64,000 bases of DNA from Bradyrhizobium agreste (GCF_016031625.1 NZ_JACCHP010000004.1:1-64000), one strand, 5' to 3'; shown: positions 31,732-40,742, numbered from the stretch's first letter. Notes: generated by a model not told the origin, from the letters alone. Translations and numbers: made by a program.

Positions 31732-32372
31732 TCGCGCGCGGCCCACAGCATGCCGCGGGTCATCAACGTCCGGATCTCCGGCACGTCGAGCTCGTAGGCG
31801 CGGTGACCCAGCGAGGAATAGAACACCCTCCCCGCGCCATAGCGCTTCTTCCACACCACGGGCATCACCACGCCCTCGATCCAGGGCGCGTGCTCGCCGG
31901 AGAAGGTCGTCGTTGCCAGCACCTCGATGGCAGGATCGACATGCATGTAATATTGCTCTGACCGATGCTCGAAGCTCTTCAGGCCCGTCATGATCGGATC
32001 GTCCGGTTTCGTCAAGTCGACCTTGTAGTCGATGATGTTGCCGGGATGGGCGACCCACTGCCCGCCGCACAGGAATTGGTAATCGACCGATTCGCGGAAG
32101 GCATCGCACATGCCGCCATGATGGCCGGCAAGCCCAACGCCACCACGCACCGCTTCGCAGAGATTGAGCGCTTCCGCCTTCTCGATCTTCGACATCGTGT
32201 AGATCGGTATGATCAGCGACAGATCGTGGATCGCGGGATCGGCGAATGCTGCCGTCGTGGTTTCGATCCGCACCTCGAAGCCTTCCGCCTTCAGCCAGCC
32301 GCGGATCATCGAAGCGCAGAGATCGGGATCGTGTCCCGGCCAGCCACCCCAAACAATCATTGCCTTGCGCAT
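31728..32372 (-). CDS. ThuA-domain protein (trehalose-utilisation type)
   Basis: A 214-residue soluble protein of the ThuA family, with a class I glutamine-amidotransferase-like fold. Blocks: MIVWGGWPGHDPD at the N-terminus, DLSLIIPIYTMSKI, GVGLAGHHGGMCDAFRESVDYQF, WVAHPG, then GRVFYSSLGHRAYEL and IRTLMTRGMLWAA. In S. meliloti ThuA and the oxidoreductase ThuB act together on trehalose and related disaccharides. The same pairing is seen here, with the Gfo/Idh/MocA gene 11 bases upstream. The exact sugar is unknown. Confidence 0.85.
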   Translation of the reverse strand: MRKAMIVWGGWPGHDPDLCASMIRGWLKAEGFEVRIETTTAAFADPAIHDLSLIIPIYTMSKIEKAEALNLCEAVRGGVGLAGHHGGMCDAFRESVDYQFLCGGQWVAHPGNIIDYKVDLTKPDDPIMTGLKSFEHRSEQYYMHVDPAIEVLATTTFSGEHAPWIEGVVMPVVWKKRYGAGRVFYSSLGHRAYELDVPEIRTLMTRGMLWAARE

Positions 32373-32383
32373 GGTTTATTCCC

Positions 32384-33481
32384 TCAATCGATCTGTCCGG
32401 TTTCACGCCCTGTGGGCAGCATCGCCGGCCGCTCGACGCGGCTCTCGATCTTGACGCGGAGGCCCTCGTCGGCGGCGGTCTGGAACGCCTCCATCACCTC
32501 CAGCACGTGGAAGGCGAGCGCGCCGCTGGCGCGGTGTGGTCGGTCGTTCAGGATCGCGCCAGCCATGTCGGCGACGCCGATGGAGCGGAACTCGCCCTCG
32601 ACGTGACCGTGCGTCAGCGGCATCGCCTCCCATTCGCCGCCGGTCTTCGCCACCTGCACCTCGCCGCCGAAGCGGTTTGGGTCAGGCACCAACATGCTGC
32701 CCTTGTCGCCGTAGATCTCGATCGGCGCATGCCGATGTTTCGGCACGTCGAAGCTCATCGTGATCGACACGACCGCGCCGCTTTCGAACTCCAGCGTCCC
32801 CGCGACGTGGGTCGCGACCTCGACCGGAATCAGCGCGCCGTTCATCGGCTGGCTGGTGACAAGGCGCTCGGTCTTCGGACGTGCGATCGAGCCCATCACG
32901 CTGGCGACCGGACCGAGCAATTGCACGAGATTGGTGATGTAATACGGTCCCATGTCGAGCATCGGCCCGCCGCCGCGCAGGTAATAGAAGCCGGGCGCCG
33001 GATGCCAGCGCTCGTGGCCGGGGCAGCCGAAGAAGGCGCTGCCCGCGACGGGCGTGCCGATCGCGCCGTCGTCGATCAGCTTGCGCGCGGTCTGATGACC
33101 GCCGCCGAGGAACGTATCGGGCGCGCAGCCGACGCGCAGGTTCTTCGCGGCGGCGAGCTCCATGACCTTGCGCGCCTCAGCGACATTGATGCCGAGCGGC
33201 TTCTCCGAATGAACGTGCTTGCCGGCGTTCAGCACCGCCAGGCTGACGTCGGTGTGGGCGAGCGGCACCGTGAGATTGACGACGATCTCGACATCGTCGC
33301 GCTTCAACAATTGGTCGACCCGCATCCCCGGTACGCCGAATGCCGCGCCCTGGCGCTCGGCAACCTCGCTGCGCATGTCGGCGAGTGCCCTGATCTCCAT
33401 GACCGGAAAGCGCTGCGCCGCCTTGAGATAGGCGGTGCTGATCACCCCGCAGCCTATGATTCCGATGCCGACTTTTCTCAT
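32384..33481 (-). CDS. Gfo/Idh/MocA-family NAD(P)-dependent oxidoreductase
   Basis: A 365-residue sugar oxidoreductase. Rossmann glycine motif near the N-terminus (VGIGIIGCGVISTAYLKA), then VNLTVPLAHTDVSLAVLNAGKHVHSEKPLG, which carries the catalytic EKP, and the C-terminal beta-sheet domain with GGGPMLDMGPYYI. It is the ThuB-like partner of the ThuA protein downstream. The ATG at 33481 has a strong GAGGAG site; the open frame extends 12 codons further. It lies 19 bases after the second permease. Confidence 0.9.
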   Translation of the reverse strand: MRKVGIGIIGCGVISTAYLKAAQRFPVMEIRALADMRSEVAERQGAAFGVPGMRVDQLLKRDDVEIVVNLTVPLAHTDVSLAVLNAGKHVHSEKPLGINVAEARKVMELAAAKNLRVGCAPDTFLGGGHQTARKLIDDGAIGTPVAGSAFFGCPGHERWHPAPGFYYLRGGGPMLDMGPYYITNLVQLLGPVASVMGSIARPKTERLVTSQPMNGALIPVEVATHVAGTLEFESGAVVSITMSFDVPKHRHAPIEIYGDKGSMLVPDPNRFGGEVQVAKTGGEWEAMPLTHGHVEGEFRSIGVADMAGAILNDRPHRASGALAFHVLEVMEAFQTAADEGLRVKIESRVERPAMLPTGRETGQID

Positions 33482-33500
33482 TGCGATCTCCTCAGATGGC

Positions 33501-34346
33501 TCATCCCTTGACCGCACCTGCAGTGAGGCCGGCCACGATGTGCTTCTGCGCCAGCAGGAACAGAATGATCGTAGGCAGGATGGTGAGCGTGATGAAGGCC
33601 AGGATCAGGTGCCATTCGGACGAGTATTCGCCTTGGTAGACCATGATGCCGAGCGGCCAGGGATACAGCGCATCGGTGTTCAGCATCACCAGCGGCAGCA
33701 GATAGGCGTTCCAGCTGTTGACGAAGGTGATGGTGCCGACGGTTGCCAGGATCGGACGCGACAAGGGCAGCGTCACATAGCGGAAGAACTTGATGTAGCT
33801 GCAGCCGTCGACCAGCGCGGCCTCGAGCAGCTCGTATGGAATGTCCTTGAAGAAGCGGCGCAGCAGCAGCACGCTCATGGCGAGACTGAAGGCCACCTGC
33901 GGCAGCGCGACGCCGAAATACGTATCGAGCAGGCCGAGATCCCGCACCTTGATGAACAGAGGCAGCACGGCGGTCGCAGCGGGAAACAAGAGGCCCAGCG
34001 TCAGATAGCTGAGTAGCATCGATGAGCCGAAGAACCTGACATGGGCGAAGGTGAACGCGGCCATCGAAGCCGTGATCAGGGTCAACGTCACCGCCAGCGT
34101 CGAGATAACAAGCGAATTGCGCAAGAGCTGCCAGTAGCGCGCCGAGAACAGGATGTCGGCGTAGTTCTGCCACTCCCAATGGCTGGGCAGGCCGAACGGA
34201 TTGACGCGGAGCTCGCCGAGCGACTTGAAGCCGCCGAGCAGGGTCGCGAGCAGCGGCACCAGGACGAAGATCGCGACCAGGCCGAGGAACAGCGCCTTGA
34301 ACAGCACGGCGGGATCGAACGCGTGTCTCGCACCGGTACTATTCAT
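33501..34346 (-). CDS. sugar ABC transporter permease (MalG family)
   Basis: A 281-residue integral membrane protein with six predicted helices. The EAA loop that docks the ATPase is EAALVDGCSYIKFFRYVTLP. The N-terminal helix is LFKALFLGLVAIFVLVPLLA. It begins inside the 3' end of the MalF-type gene (8-base overlap), consistent with subunits of one importer. The frame is open back to 34379, but the ATG at 34346 matches the overlap. Confidence 0.88.
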   Translation of the reverse strand: MNSTGARHAFDPAVLFKALFLGLVAIFVLVPLLATLLGGFKSLGELRVNPFGLPSHWEWQNYADILFSARYWQLLRNSLVISTLAVTLTLITASMAAFTFAHVRFFGSSMLLSYLTLGLLFPAATAVLPLFIKVRDLGLLDTYFGVALPQVAFSLAMSVLLLRRFFKDIPYELLEAALVDGCSYIKFFRYVTLPLSRPILATVGTITFVNSWNAYLLPLVMLNTDALYPWPLGIMVYQGEYSSEWHLILAFITLTILPTIILFLLAQKHIVAGLTAGAVKG

Positions 34347-35280
34347 CGCGCATGAACCATCGCTTGTAGGTGAAGGCAAAGGTCACGCAGATCGCGAACA
34401 GGATGACGCCGATGGCGCTGCCATAGCCGACCCGCATGCGCGAGATGCCGTTGTTGTAGAGAAAGCTCACCATCGTGTTCGAGGAATCGGCGGGTCCGCC
34501 GCGCGTCAGCGGCATGACGAGATCGAACAGCTGCAGGGATCCGATGATGGCGAAGAACACGGATAGGCGGATCGTGGGATAGAGCAAGGGGATCACGACG
34601 TGGCGCAGCGTCTGCGTCCGCGTCGCGCCGTCGATCCGGGCGGCCTCGACCAGGCTCTTGTCGAGGCTCTGCAGCGCGGCGATGAACAGCATCATGTGGA
34701 AGCCGAAATACTTCCAGACCACCACGATCAGGACCGCCAGCATCGCCGTGTCGGTCGAGGCGAGCAGATGCGGAGGCTCGGCGCCGAACGTGCGCCAGAT
34801 CGAGGCGACGAGGCCGTAATCGCCGTCATAGACGAAGCTGAAGATCAGCCCGGTCGCGATCTCGGCGAGGATATAGGGCATGAAGAACAGCATGCGCAGC
34901 GCCACGGCGCCGCGAAACTTTTCGGCCAGCATCAAGGCCAGGGCCAGCGCGAGCGGCAGCTGGATCGCGAGCGAAACGGCAATGATCAGCCCGTTGTTGC
35001 GCAGCGCGAGCCAGAAGGCCCGCGTCTCCAGCACGAAGCGATAATTGTCGAGGCCGATCCAGTTGGTCGGCCTGCCGAAGCCGTTCCAGTTGAAGGCTGA
35101 ATACCAGGCGGCCTCGCCGATCGGCAGCACCACGAACAGCGTGAACAGCAGCAGCGCCGGCGGCAGGAACAGGATCAGGACGGTGAAGCGGCCGTCCCAG
35201 CCTGGGCCACGCAGCGTCTGGGGAGCCGTCTCGCCAGCAACGTTCACCGGTGAGGCGATCGCGATCCGACGCGCCACCAT
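34339..35280 (-). CDS. sugar ABC transporter permease (MalF family)
   Basis: A 313-residue membrane protein with six main helices after a short cytoplasmic N-terminus, including FTVLILFLPPALLLFTLFVV. The ATPase-coupling EAA loop is EAARIDGATRTQTLRHVVIP. Its start shares one base with the stop of the binding-protein gene. It pairs with the MalG-type permease immediately downstream. No ABC ATPase is encoded in the operon. Confidence 0.9.
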   Translation of the reverse strand: MVARRIAIASPVNVAGETAPQTLRGPGWDGRFTVLILFLPPALLLFTLFVVLPIGEAAWYSAFNWNGFGRPTNWIGLDNYRFVLETRAFWLALRNNGLIIAVSLAIQLPLALALALMLAEKFRGAVALRMLFFMPYILAEIATGLIFSFVYDGDYGLVASIWRTFGAEPPHLLASTDTAMLAVLIVVVWKYFGFHMMLFIAALQSLDKSLVEAARIDGATRTQTLRHVVIPLLYPTIRLSVFFAIIGSLQLFDLVMPLTRGGPADSSNTMVSFLYNNGISRMRVGYGSAIGVILFAICVTFAFTYKRWFMRDE

Positions 35281-36545
35281 CAGTTACCCTGCTTATAGGC
35301 CGCTTGAATGGCTTTCGCCGCGTCCTGCGGGCTCATGCTGCCGCCGGCGATCTCCGCCGTGACGTCGTTGACGACGCGACCGACCGAGGGGCCGAGGCTC
35401 TGGTCATAGAAGTTCTGGTGGTAGTTCGACTTGGCGAGATTGGCCGCGATCTGCTTCATGAAGGCGCTGTTGAGGCCGGCCTCGCCGCCCTTGACGACGG
35501 GAACGATGAAGTTGCCGGCGGCGAGCCGCGCCTGCACGTCCTTGGAGATAAAGAACTTGAGGAAATCGGTGGCTTCCTTGGGCGCCCCCTTGGTGATCAG
35601 CCAGCCGGTGATGCCACCGAGCGTGTCTGACGGCTCACCCTTGCCGCCAGGTACGACTGGAAAATCGAACCAGCCGAGCTTGTCGTCGCTGAGACCGACC
35701 TTATCGGCGGCGAGCGCGCGCTGGGTGTGATAGAAGGACGAGATGGCCAGGATCATCGCGGCCTTGCCGTCACCGAAATAGCCGACGGCCTGCGGGTTCT
35801 TGAAGCCGAGGAAGCCGTTTTGGAACGGCTGCAGATCGACAAGCTGCTTGAACAGCTCGCCAGATTTCTGGAAGGTCTCGCCGGCGAAGCCGCCATTCTC
35901 ACCCTTCAGTGCTGCATCGAAGGCCGGCTTGCCGCCGATGCGCACGGCGAGATGCGTCCAGTAGAAATGCAACGGCCATTTGTCGGCACCGCCAACCACG
36001 ATCGGCGTAACACCCGCGGCCTTCAGCGTTTTCACCGCGCCGAGCAGATCGTCCCATGTCTTGATCTTGCTCGCATCGACATTGCCCTTGGCCATCAAGT
36101 CCTTGTTGTAGAGGAAGCCGACCTGCGACAGCGCGATCGGAAGTCCGAAGACGCGGCCGTTCTGGGTGAAGGCGGCAAGCGCCGCCGGTGCGATCGTGTC
36201 GCTGTAGCCGCCGCTCTTCACTGAATCGGTGATGTCTTCCAGGACGCCGGCCTCGATCTGGGTCTTCAGGACCCCGCCGGCCCAGCTGTAGATGATGTGC
36301 GGCCGGTCCTTCGATTGCAGGATGGTCGGCAGCTTGGCCTTGTAAGCCTCGTTCTCGAGGAACTGCATCTCGACCTTCACACCGGGGTGCGATGCCTCAT
36401 AGCTGCGTGCGACCTCCTCCCAGATCTTCACCTGGGCCGGGTTGACCTCGATATGGAGCCATTTCACCGTGGTGTCGGCTGACGCGGAACTGGCCCAAAG
36501 CAGGCATGCGACAGCAGCGAGTCCCAGTTTCCCGAGCAATCTCAT
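35280..36545 (-). CDS. sugar ABC transporter substrate-binding protein (family 1)
   Basis: A 421-residue periplasmic binding protein. Signal peptide MRLLGKLGLAAVACLLWASS...ASA, then the family 1 fold: TVKWLHIEVNPAQVKIWEEV, a central cleft region, GITGWLITKGAPKEATDFLK and FLKFFISKDVQARLAAGNFI near the C-terminus. It is the first gene of the six-gene minus-strand operon. The ATG at 36545 has a GGGAGG site; the open frame runs 58 codons further into the divergent promoter region. The ligand is probably a di- or oligosaccharide. Confidence 0.9.
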   Translation of the reverse strand: MRLLGKLGLAAVACLLWASSASADTTVKWLHIEVNPAQVKIWEEVARSYEASHPGVKVEMQFLENEAYKAKLPTILQSKDRPHIIYSWAGGVLKTQIEAGVLEDITDSVKSGGYSDTIAPAALAAFTQNGRVFGLPIALSQVGFLYNKDLMAKGNVDASKIKTWDDLLGAVKTLKAAGVTPIVVGGADKWPLHFYWTHLAVRIGGKPAFDAALKGENGGFAGETFQKSGELFKQLVDLQPFQNGFLGFKNPQAVGYFGDGKAAMILAISSFYHTQRALAADKVGLSDDKLGWFDFPVVPGGKGEPSDTLGGITGWLITKGAPKEATDFLKFFISKDVQARLAAGNFIVPVVKGGEAGLNSAFMKQIAANLAKSNYHQNFYDQSLGPSVGRVVNDVTAEIAGGSMSPQDAAKAIQAAYKQGN

Positions 36546-36587
36546 CACATCCTCCCAACCGACTTTTATTCTTTGACGCAATCCTGC

Positions 36588-36602
36588 CCTCAATTTTTGA
36601 GG
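36588..36602. promoter_or_regulatory. candidate operator between the sugar operon and the SDR gene
   Basis: A 15-base inverted repeat, CCTCAATTTTTGAGG, in the 163-base divergent intergenic region. It is placed about 40 bases upstream of the binding-protein start and could be the site of the LacI regulator, although it lacks the central CG of classical LacI operators. Confidence 0.35.
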
Positions 36603-36708
36603 TACGCAACACAAAATCTGATCTATGCACCTCACCAGCGGAATGGCTAAGGTCTGAAAAAAGAGTCGGCCGCGTCCCGCCGCGCCGGCCGCTACGAACG
36701 AGGTGCCC

Positions 36709-37467
36709 ATGGCTGCCATCTATTCCGACCTCGCCGGCAAGGTCGTGCTCGTCACCGGTGGCGCAGCCGGTATAGGCGCTGCGATCGTGCGGCGCTTTGC
36801 GGAGCAGAAATCCAAGGTCGTGTTCTTCGACATCAAGATCGACGAGGGACAGCGCCTGGCGCGTGAGCTGTCCGACCAGGGACTGGCCGCGCATTTCCAG
36901 CATGTCGATCTCACCGACATCCCCGCGCTTCGTGCCGGCGTCGTTGAGGCACGGAAGGCTCATGGCCCGATCAACATCCTGATCAACAATGCCGCGCATG
37001 ACGAGCGGCACAACACCGAGGAGATGACGCCGGACTATTGGGACGACCGCATCGCGGTGAATCTGAAGCACCAGTTCTTTGCATCGCAGGCCGTGTTGCC
37101 GGACATGAAGGCGGCCAATGCCGGCGCCATCATCAATTTCGGCTCGGTGTCGTGGATCGCAGGACAAGGCGGCATGGCCGCCTACACCGCCAGCAAGTCA
37201 GGCGTGATCGGGCTGACGCGCTCGCTGGCGCGCGACTACGGCCCCTACAACATCCGCGTCAATGCGATCGCGCCGGGCTGGATCATGACCGAGCGGCAGC
37301 TCGAGAAATGGATGACGCCGGCCGGCGAGATCGAGCTGCAGCAGCGACAATGCCTGAAGCGCAGGCTCATGCCGGACGAAGTTGCGAAGTTCACCGTCTT
37401 CCTCGCCTCCGACGAGGCCTCCGCCTGCACCGCCCAGCACTACATCGTCGATGGCGGCTGGGTCTGA
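36709..37467 (+). CDS. short-chain dehydrogenase/reductase (SDR)
   Basis: A 252-residue classical SDR. Cofactor motif VVLVTGGAAGIGAAI (TGxxxGIG), NNAA in ILINNAAHDE, catalytic Ser in FGSVSWIAG, YTASK with the catalytic Tyr and Lys (AAYTASKSGVIGL), and RVNAIAPGWIMTERQ. It diverges from the sugar ABC/ThuA operon and probably oxidises a sugar or sugar acid from the same pathway. The ATG at 36709 is 7-8 bases after GAGG; a GTG two codons upstream is the alternative. Confidence 0.88.
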   Translation: MAAIYSDLAGKVVLVTGGAAGIGAAIVRRFAEQKSKVVFFDIKIDEGQRLARELSDQGLAAHFQHVDLTDIPALRAGVVEARKAHGPINILINNAAHDERHNTEEMTPDYWDDRIAVNLKHQFFASQAVLPDMKAANAGAIINFGSVSWIAGQGGMAAYTASKSGVIGLTRSLARDYGPYNIRVNAIAPGWIMTERQLEKWMTPAGEIELQQRQCLKRRLMPDEVAKFTVFLASDEASACTAQHYIVDGGWV

Positions 37468-37510
37468 GAGGCTTTGCACGCGTCTCAGGAAGCGGGGCTC
37501 GGATCGGGCG

Positions 37511-38035
37511 TCATATCCGCCCCATCCTGACCGCATCGGCGAGCAACCAGCGCATTCCGAAGATGTGGAAGGGCGCCACGGCCACCAGATAGGCTTTTCC
37601 GGCGATGTTGTGCGGTCGACACACCGTCGTGACGGTGACGCTATTGCCCGACCCGCTCCGCGTCCGCAAAATCGAGACTCGGAAATCGAGATGCCGATTG
37701 TCGCGACCCGCTATGATCTCGTTGTCTTCCAGCGCAAAGATCGGCCATGGGCCGATCCGGTCGCCAACCGCATAAGACGACTTGAGCGGCGGGGCCAGGA
37801 TCTCGTCATCGGCCGGGACTTCCAGCCCCCATCGCGCCGCCAAGCGGTTTCGCGCGATCAGCATCGTCTTCATCCAGGACGGGTGGTGACCGAAGATGGC
37901 AAAGAACAGCTCCGGCATTGTCTCGTGCCATACCGACAACGGCGCACGGTGAGCATCCTGGAACCAGGCAGGCTGTGCGAAAGTTTCGGCGAGCCGGGAA
38001 TCGACGGGTATCTTGGTCGACGTTGCGATTGCCAT
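37511..38035 (-). CDS. DUF2867-family protein
   Basis: A 174-residue soluble protein. The DUF2867 core is visible: GDRIGPWPIFALEDNEIIAG, HLDFRVSILR, and SVTVTTVCRPHNIAGKAYL followed by VAPFHIFGMRWLLADAV. These proteins are of unknown function. It follows the next gene upstream on the same strand by 14 bases, so the pair is probably an operon. The ATG at 38035 is preferred, though a GTG at 38047 or ATG at 38089 would also keep the frame. Confidence 0.7.
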   Translation of the reverse strand: MAIATSTKIPVDSRLAETFAQPAWFQDAHRAPLSVWHETMPELFFAIFGHHPSWMKTMLIARNRLAARWGLEVPADDEILAPPLKSSYAVGDRIGPWPIFALEDNEIIAGRDNRHLDFRVSILRTRSGSGNSVTVTTVCRPHNIAGKAYLVAVAPFHIFGMRWLLADAVRMGRI

Positions 38036-38049
38036 GAGAACATCCACTT

Positions 38050-38937
38050 TCAAGTCGATGGCAAAGCGGGCGGCTGCCCCTCGCCCCACGGCTGAGGACG
38101 GAGATAGACGAATTCAACGCGTTCCGTCTGCTGTACGAAATGCGGACGGAGACCCAGCGACGCGTAGACGGGATGACCGATCGTCAGGCGATCGCCCGGT
38201 GCAAAGCGTCTGGTGACCTGCTTGGCGCCTCGCGAATAAGTGCTGGCAACGAGGTTCTGCCGGGAGCGGCCGCTGCGGGTATTGGCGACGGCGACGTGGA
38301 TGTACGGCGATCGAGCGAGTCTGACCATCGTCTTGACGCCGAGATGCCGCATCAATTGCCAGGCCGCGCTCGCGGGTTGGCGGCGCGCGATGCGGATCGT
38401 GCCTTCGGCGACGAGGTTTCCGCCTGCATCCGGAAAATGAAACGCGATCTGCCCGTGGCCTTGCCTGATTTCGCTCGCTGAAAACGCCGCATTGAGGCAG
38501 AGATGCTCTGAATTGTAGCGAACCACGCGATGAGAGCTGTTCCACAATCCATGGCAGACCATCATGGCCTCCGGCACGCTCGCAAATGCGTGGAGAACAG
38601 CGAAGGGGCCGGCTTCGAGCGGCGGTATCGGGCGGAAAGCGGCAAACAGCGAAATCTGCAATTCATGATGGGGTCCAAGGCTGGCATCGGTGAAGTCACA
38701 CACCCACATTGCGGCCAGGGCCCGGCCTTCGTCGTCGAGCACGGGTGTCAAGTCTTCGCCGGACAGAAGCTCCCGCGCCGCTTCCGCGCTGGCCGTTCCG
38801 CCGATCAGCAGCATGGTCCCGTCGTAGACATGGTACGGCGTGGCCAGCACCTCGCCCGCCACGTTGACGTGTCCATCCAACGGAAACGCCTCGAACAGAG
38901 AACTTTGCATCGGCGGATGCCCTGGCTCATACTGCAA
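38050..38937 (-). CDS. hypothetical protein, possibly acetoacetate-decarboxylase-like fold
   Basis: A 295-residue soluble protein. Segments such as EVLATPYHVYDGTMLLIGG, ALAAMWVCDFTDASLGPHHE and LQISLFAAFRPIPP are reminiscent of acetoacetate-decarboxylase-like proteins, with the ASLGPHHELQIS block the strongest hint. I cannot see a confident match to the catalytic lysine motif. It is co-directional with the DUF2867 gene, 14 bases upstream of it. The family suggestion is tentative; the gene itself is clear from its length and coding character. Confidence 0.6.
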   Translation of the reverse strand: MQYEPGHPPMQSSLFEAFPLDGHVNVAGEVLATPYHVYDGTMLLIGGTASAEAARELLSGEDLTPVLDDEGRALAAMWVCDFTDASLGPHHELQISLFAAFRPIPPLEAGPFAVLHAFASVPEAMMVCHGLWNSSHRVVRYNSEHLCLNAAFSASEIRQGHGQIAFHFPDAGGNLVAEGTIRIARRQPASAAWQLMRHLGVKTMVRLARSPYIHVAVANTRSGRSRQNLVASTYSRGAKQVTRRFAPGDRLTIGHPVYASLGLRPHFVQQTERVEFVYLRPQPWGEGQPPALPST

Positions 38938-38957
38938 TGGAGATCATGTGCCCTTCG

Positions 38958-39512
38958 CTACAAGCGGCGTGACGTAAACCGGATGAAGGCTTTGTAGAGG
39001 CGCTCCAGCTCGCGGGTACTGCGCCTTGGGGCAAGCAATGGCAGGCCGACAAAGGCGGCATATTCTATGGTTGCCAGATCCCGTGCTTCCGTCCTGGAGT
39101 AGCCTGCGGCGGCGCGATAAAGATCGGCAAGATAGGAAATCCTGGTCTCATCAACCTCAGCGACCGCATCGGCGATCAGCGAATTCCTGGCGGCCAGCAT
39201 CCTCATTCCATGGTCCAACTTGGCGTCGAGCCGCACCGCAAGATGGTTCAGCGTTGCGAGACGGTCGTTCGGGGTCCCCTTCTCGTCAACGGTCTGGATC
39301 ACCGCCTCGGTGTTGCGCTTGCGCCAATCCGCTGCGAGCGCGATCAGGAAGGCGTCGTAATTGTCGAAATGCGCGTAGAAGGAGCCTTTTGTCTTCCTGG
39401 TCTTGCGGCAAAGCAGATCGATGGTGAGCGCATCCGGTCCACGCGCGCAAAGCTCCCTGGCCGCGACATCGATCCAATATTGCGCCGACACGCGGCCCCT
39501 GCTGCGTCTCAT
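38958..39512 (-). CDS. TetR-family transcriptional regulator
   Basis: A 184-residue regulator. The N-terminal HTH is typical (ALTIDLLCRKTRKTKGSFYAHF), followed by a helical ligand-binding domain. It overlaps the membrane-protein gene upstream by 4 bases (ATGA), so both are made from one transcript. A perfect palindrome just upstream of that gene is the likely autoregulatory operator. The frame stays open to 39740, antisense-like and not protein-like before the ATG at 39512. Confidence 0.85.
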   Translation of the reverse strand: MRRSRGRVSAQYWIDVAARELCARGPDALTIDLLCRKTRKTKGSFYAHFDNYDAFLIALAADWRKRNTEAVIQTVDEKGTPNDRLATLNHLAVRLDAKLDHGMRMLAARNSLIADAVAEVDETRISYLADLYRAAAGYSRTEARDLATIEYAAFVGLPLLAPRRSTRELERLYKAFIRFTSRRL

Positions 39513-39880
39513 ACGACATTTCCGGCGAGGCCGAGCAGAGCAATCAGGATGAACAATGCCCACTGCGGGAACTGGATCGGAGACAAGCGAAACCTGACGA
39601 TCATTGCAACGCTCCATAGCGCGAACAGCAGCGCGATGGCGGTTGCGAATTGCGCGATATCCACCGCCGATGCCTGCCACGACGAATAGGCGAAGGCTGC
39701 CCCGAGCGCGCCGATGACGATCGTCACCAGATGCCAACAATAATAGTTGGTGAATTTGGCGACGTGATCGAGCCCGCTCGCAGCAAGCAGCGGACGCGCT
39801 GCTTCACGCCCGCCCATGACGACGTGCAATCCGCATATTCCGGCCGACAGAATGGCTGCCGCGGCAAACCATGCATTCAT
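39509..39880 (-). CDS. small four-helix membrane protein
   Basis: A 123-residue membrane protein with four hydrophobic helices: AWFAAAAILSAGICGLHVV, WHLVTIVIGALGAAFAYSSW, QFATAIALLFALWSVAMIV, and ALFILIALLGLAG. GGGGGGTG lies just upstream of the ATG at 39880. It is the first gene of a two-gene operon with its TetR regulator, which suggests that it exports or senses the inducing compound. No family assigned. Confidence 0.7.
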   Translation of the reverse strand: MNAWFAAAAILSAGICGLHVVMGGREAARPLLAASGLDHVAKFTNYYCWHLVTIVIGALGAAFAYSSWQASAVDIAQFATAIALLFALWSVAMIVRFRLSPIQFPQWALFILIALLGLAGNVV

Positions 39881-39905
39881 GATCACCCCCCGCACTTCAA
39901 CTCGC

Positions 39906-39924
39906 ATACCATACCGTATGGTAT
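39906..39924. promoter_or_regulatory. perfect palindromic TetR-type operator
   Basis: ATACCATACCGTATGGTAT: 9-base arms around a single central base, 26 bases upstream of the membrane-protein start. Length, symmetry and position are as expected for the operator of the co-transcribed TetR regulator. Confidence 0.7.
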
Positions 39925-40001
39925 TGTAAGGATGCAAGCCCCTGCTTGAAGGCCCTCGCGGGAGGCAGGCGACCGAGGCCGCTGTGCGTCCTGCACGAAG
40001 C

Positions 40002-40238
40002 TCAAGGACGCGATGGATCGGGCCGCTCGTCGGGATCAGCCGGTGCCATGTTCGCGCGGGGCCGACCGATGCCCTCGCCCAACATCTTGCCGCTGGCGAC
40101 ATTGACGAAGTGCAGCGAGGCGCAAGCGGGACACTGGACGAGGACGTGCGTGTCAGCGGCGTCGGAGCCTGTGCCGGGAAGCCAGTGCTGCACGTTCATG
40201 CCCGTGCGGGGACATTTGAAGATGACGTTGCGCTCCAT
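40002..40238 (-). CDS. small zinc-ribbon-like hypothetical protein
   Basis: A 78-residue protein starting MERNVIFKCPRTGMNVQHWL. The cysteine at position 9 and the CPAC pair in VLVQCPACASLHFVN suggest a small metal-binding ribbon, although only three cysteines are visible. To my knowledge the FKCPRTGMNVQHWL start recurs in many Bradyrhizobium proteins of this size. The tail is proline-rich. Function unknown. Confidence 0.55.
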   Translation of the reverse strand: MERNVIFKCPRTGMNVQHWLPGTGSDAADTHVLVQCPACASLHFVNVASGKMLGEGIGRPRANMAPADPDERPDPSRP

Positions 40239-40742
40239 GCCGCAGAATATGCGCCCGGAGCGGCGACCTTGAAATTGCGGGCCGATACTTACGCAAATGT
40301 TCTGAACGGAGCCGCGCGGGAGCGGCCAAGACGTCGCGTAGCTTGTGGGCAGGTCGCCGATCGAGCGCGGTCGGTCGAATGCCGCCGTCTCCTTTGAGCT
40401 GGATCAAGACGTGTTGGTGACGCTGACTGTAGCCTCGTGTCGGCATCGGGAACGCTTTTTCGAGGTCCCCTTTGCCGGAGCGAGCGACGTTTGGATTCCG
40501 AGGCCTTCCCGGCGCCGCTTTCACGGATGAGTGCAGAGGACCGCGCGAACATGGAGCAGGCCGGAGAGCGGCTCCGCCGGACAGTTCGATGGAACGAAGG
40601 TCGGCAGCGCGGGTTTGTTGGACGAGTTCAGACCCTGGATGGGAACGATCGGCCTCGGCGCTCCCATGGAGCCCCGGGGCCGATTTTCGTCGAAGCCAGA
40701 GCATGGTCTGGACAAGGGAGAACGCCGATCAGGAGAACCGAC
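40239..40742. other. 504-base gap without a convincing gene
   Basis: No reading frame here has good start context plus protein-like composition. An open frame on the plus strand joins the next gene but its upstream part reads as noise. A GC-rich imperfect hairpin around 40653-40684 (GCTCCCATGGAGC core) is the only structure noted. Confidence 0.4.

Noticed and set aside
31732..32406. N-terminal extension of the LacI frame through thuA
   Set aside because: The extension is a different frame of the thuA gene; the LacI ATG at 31731 overlaps the thuA stop.
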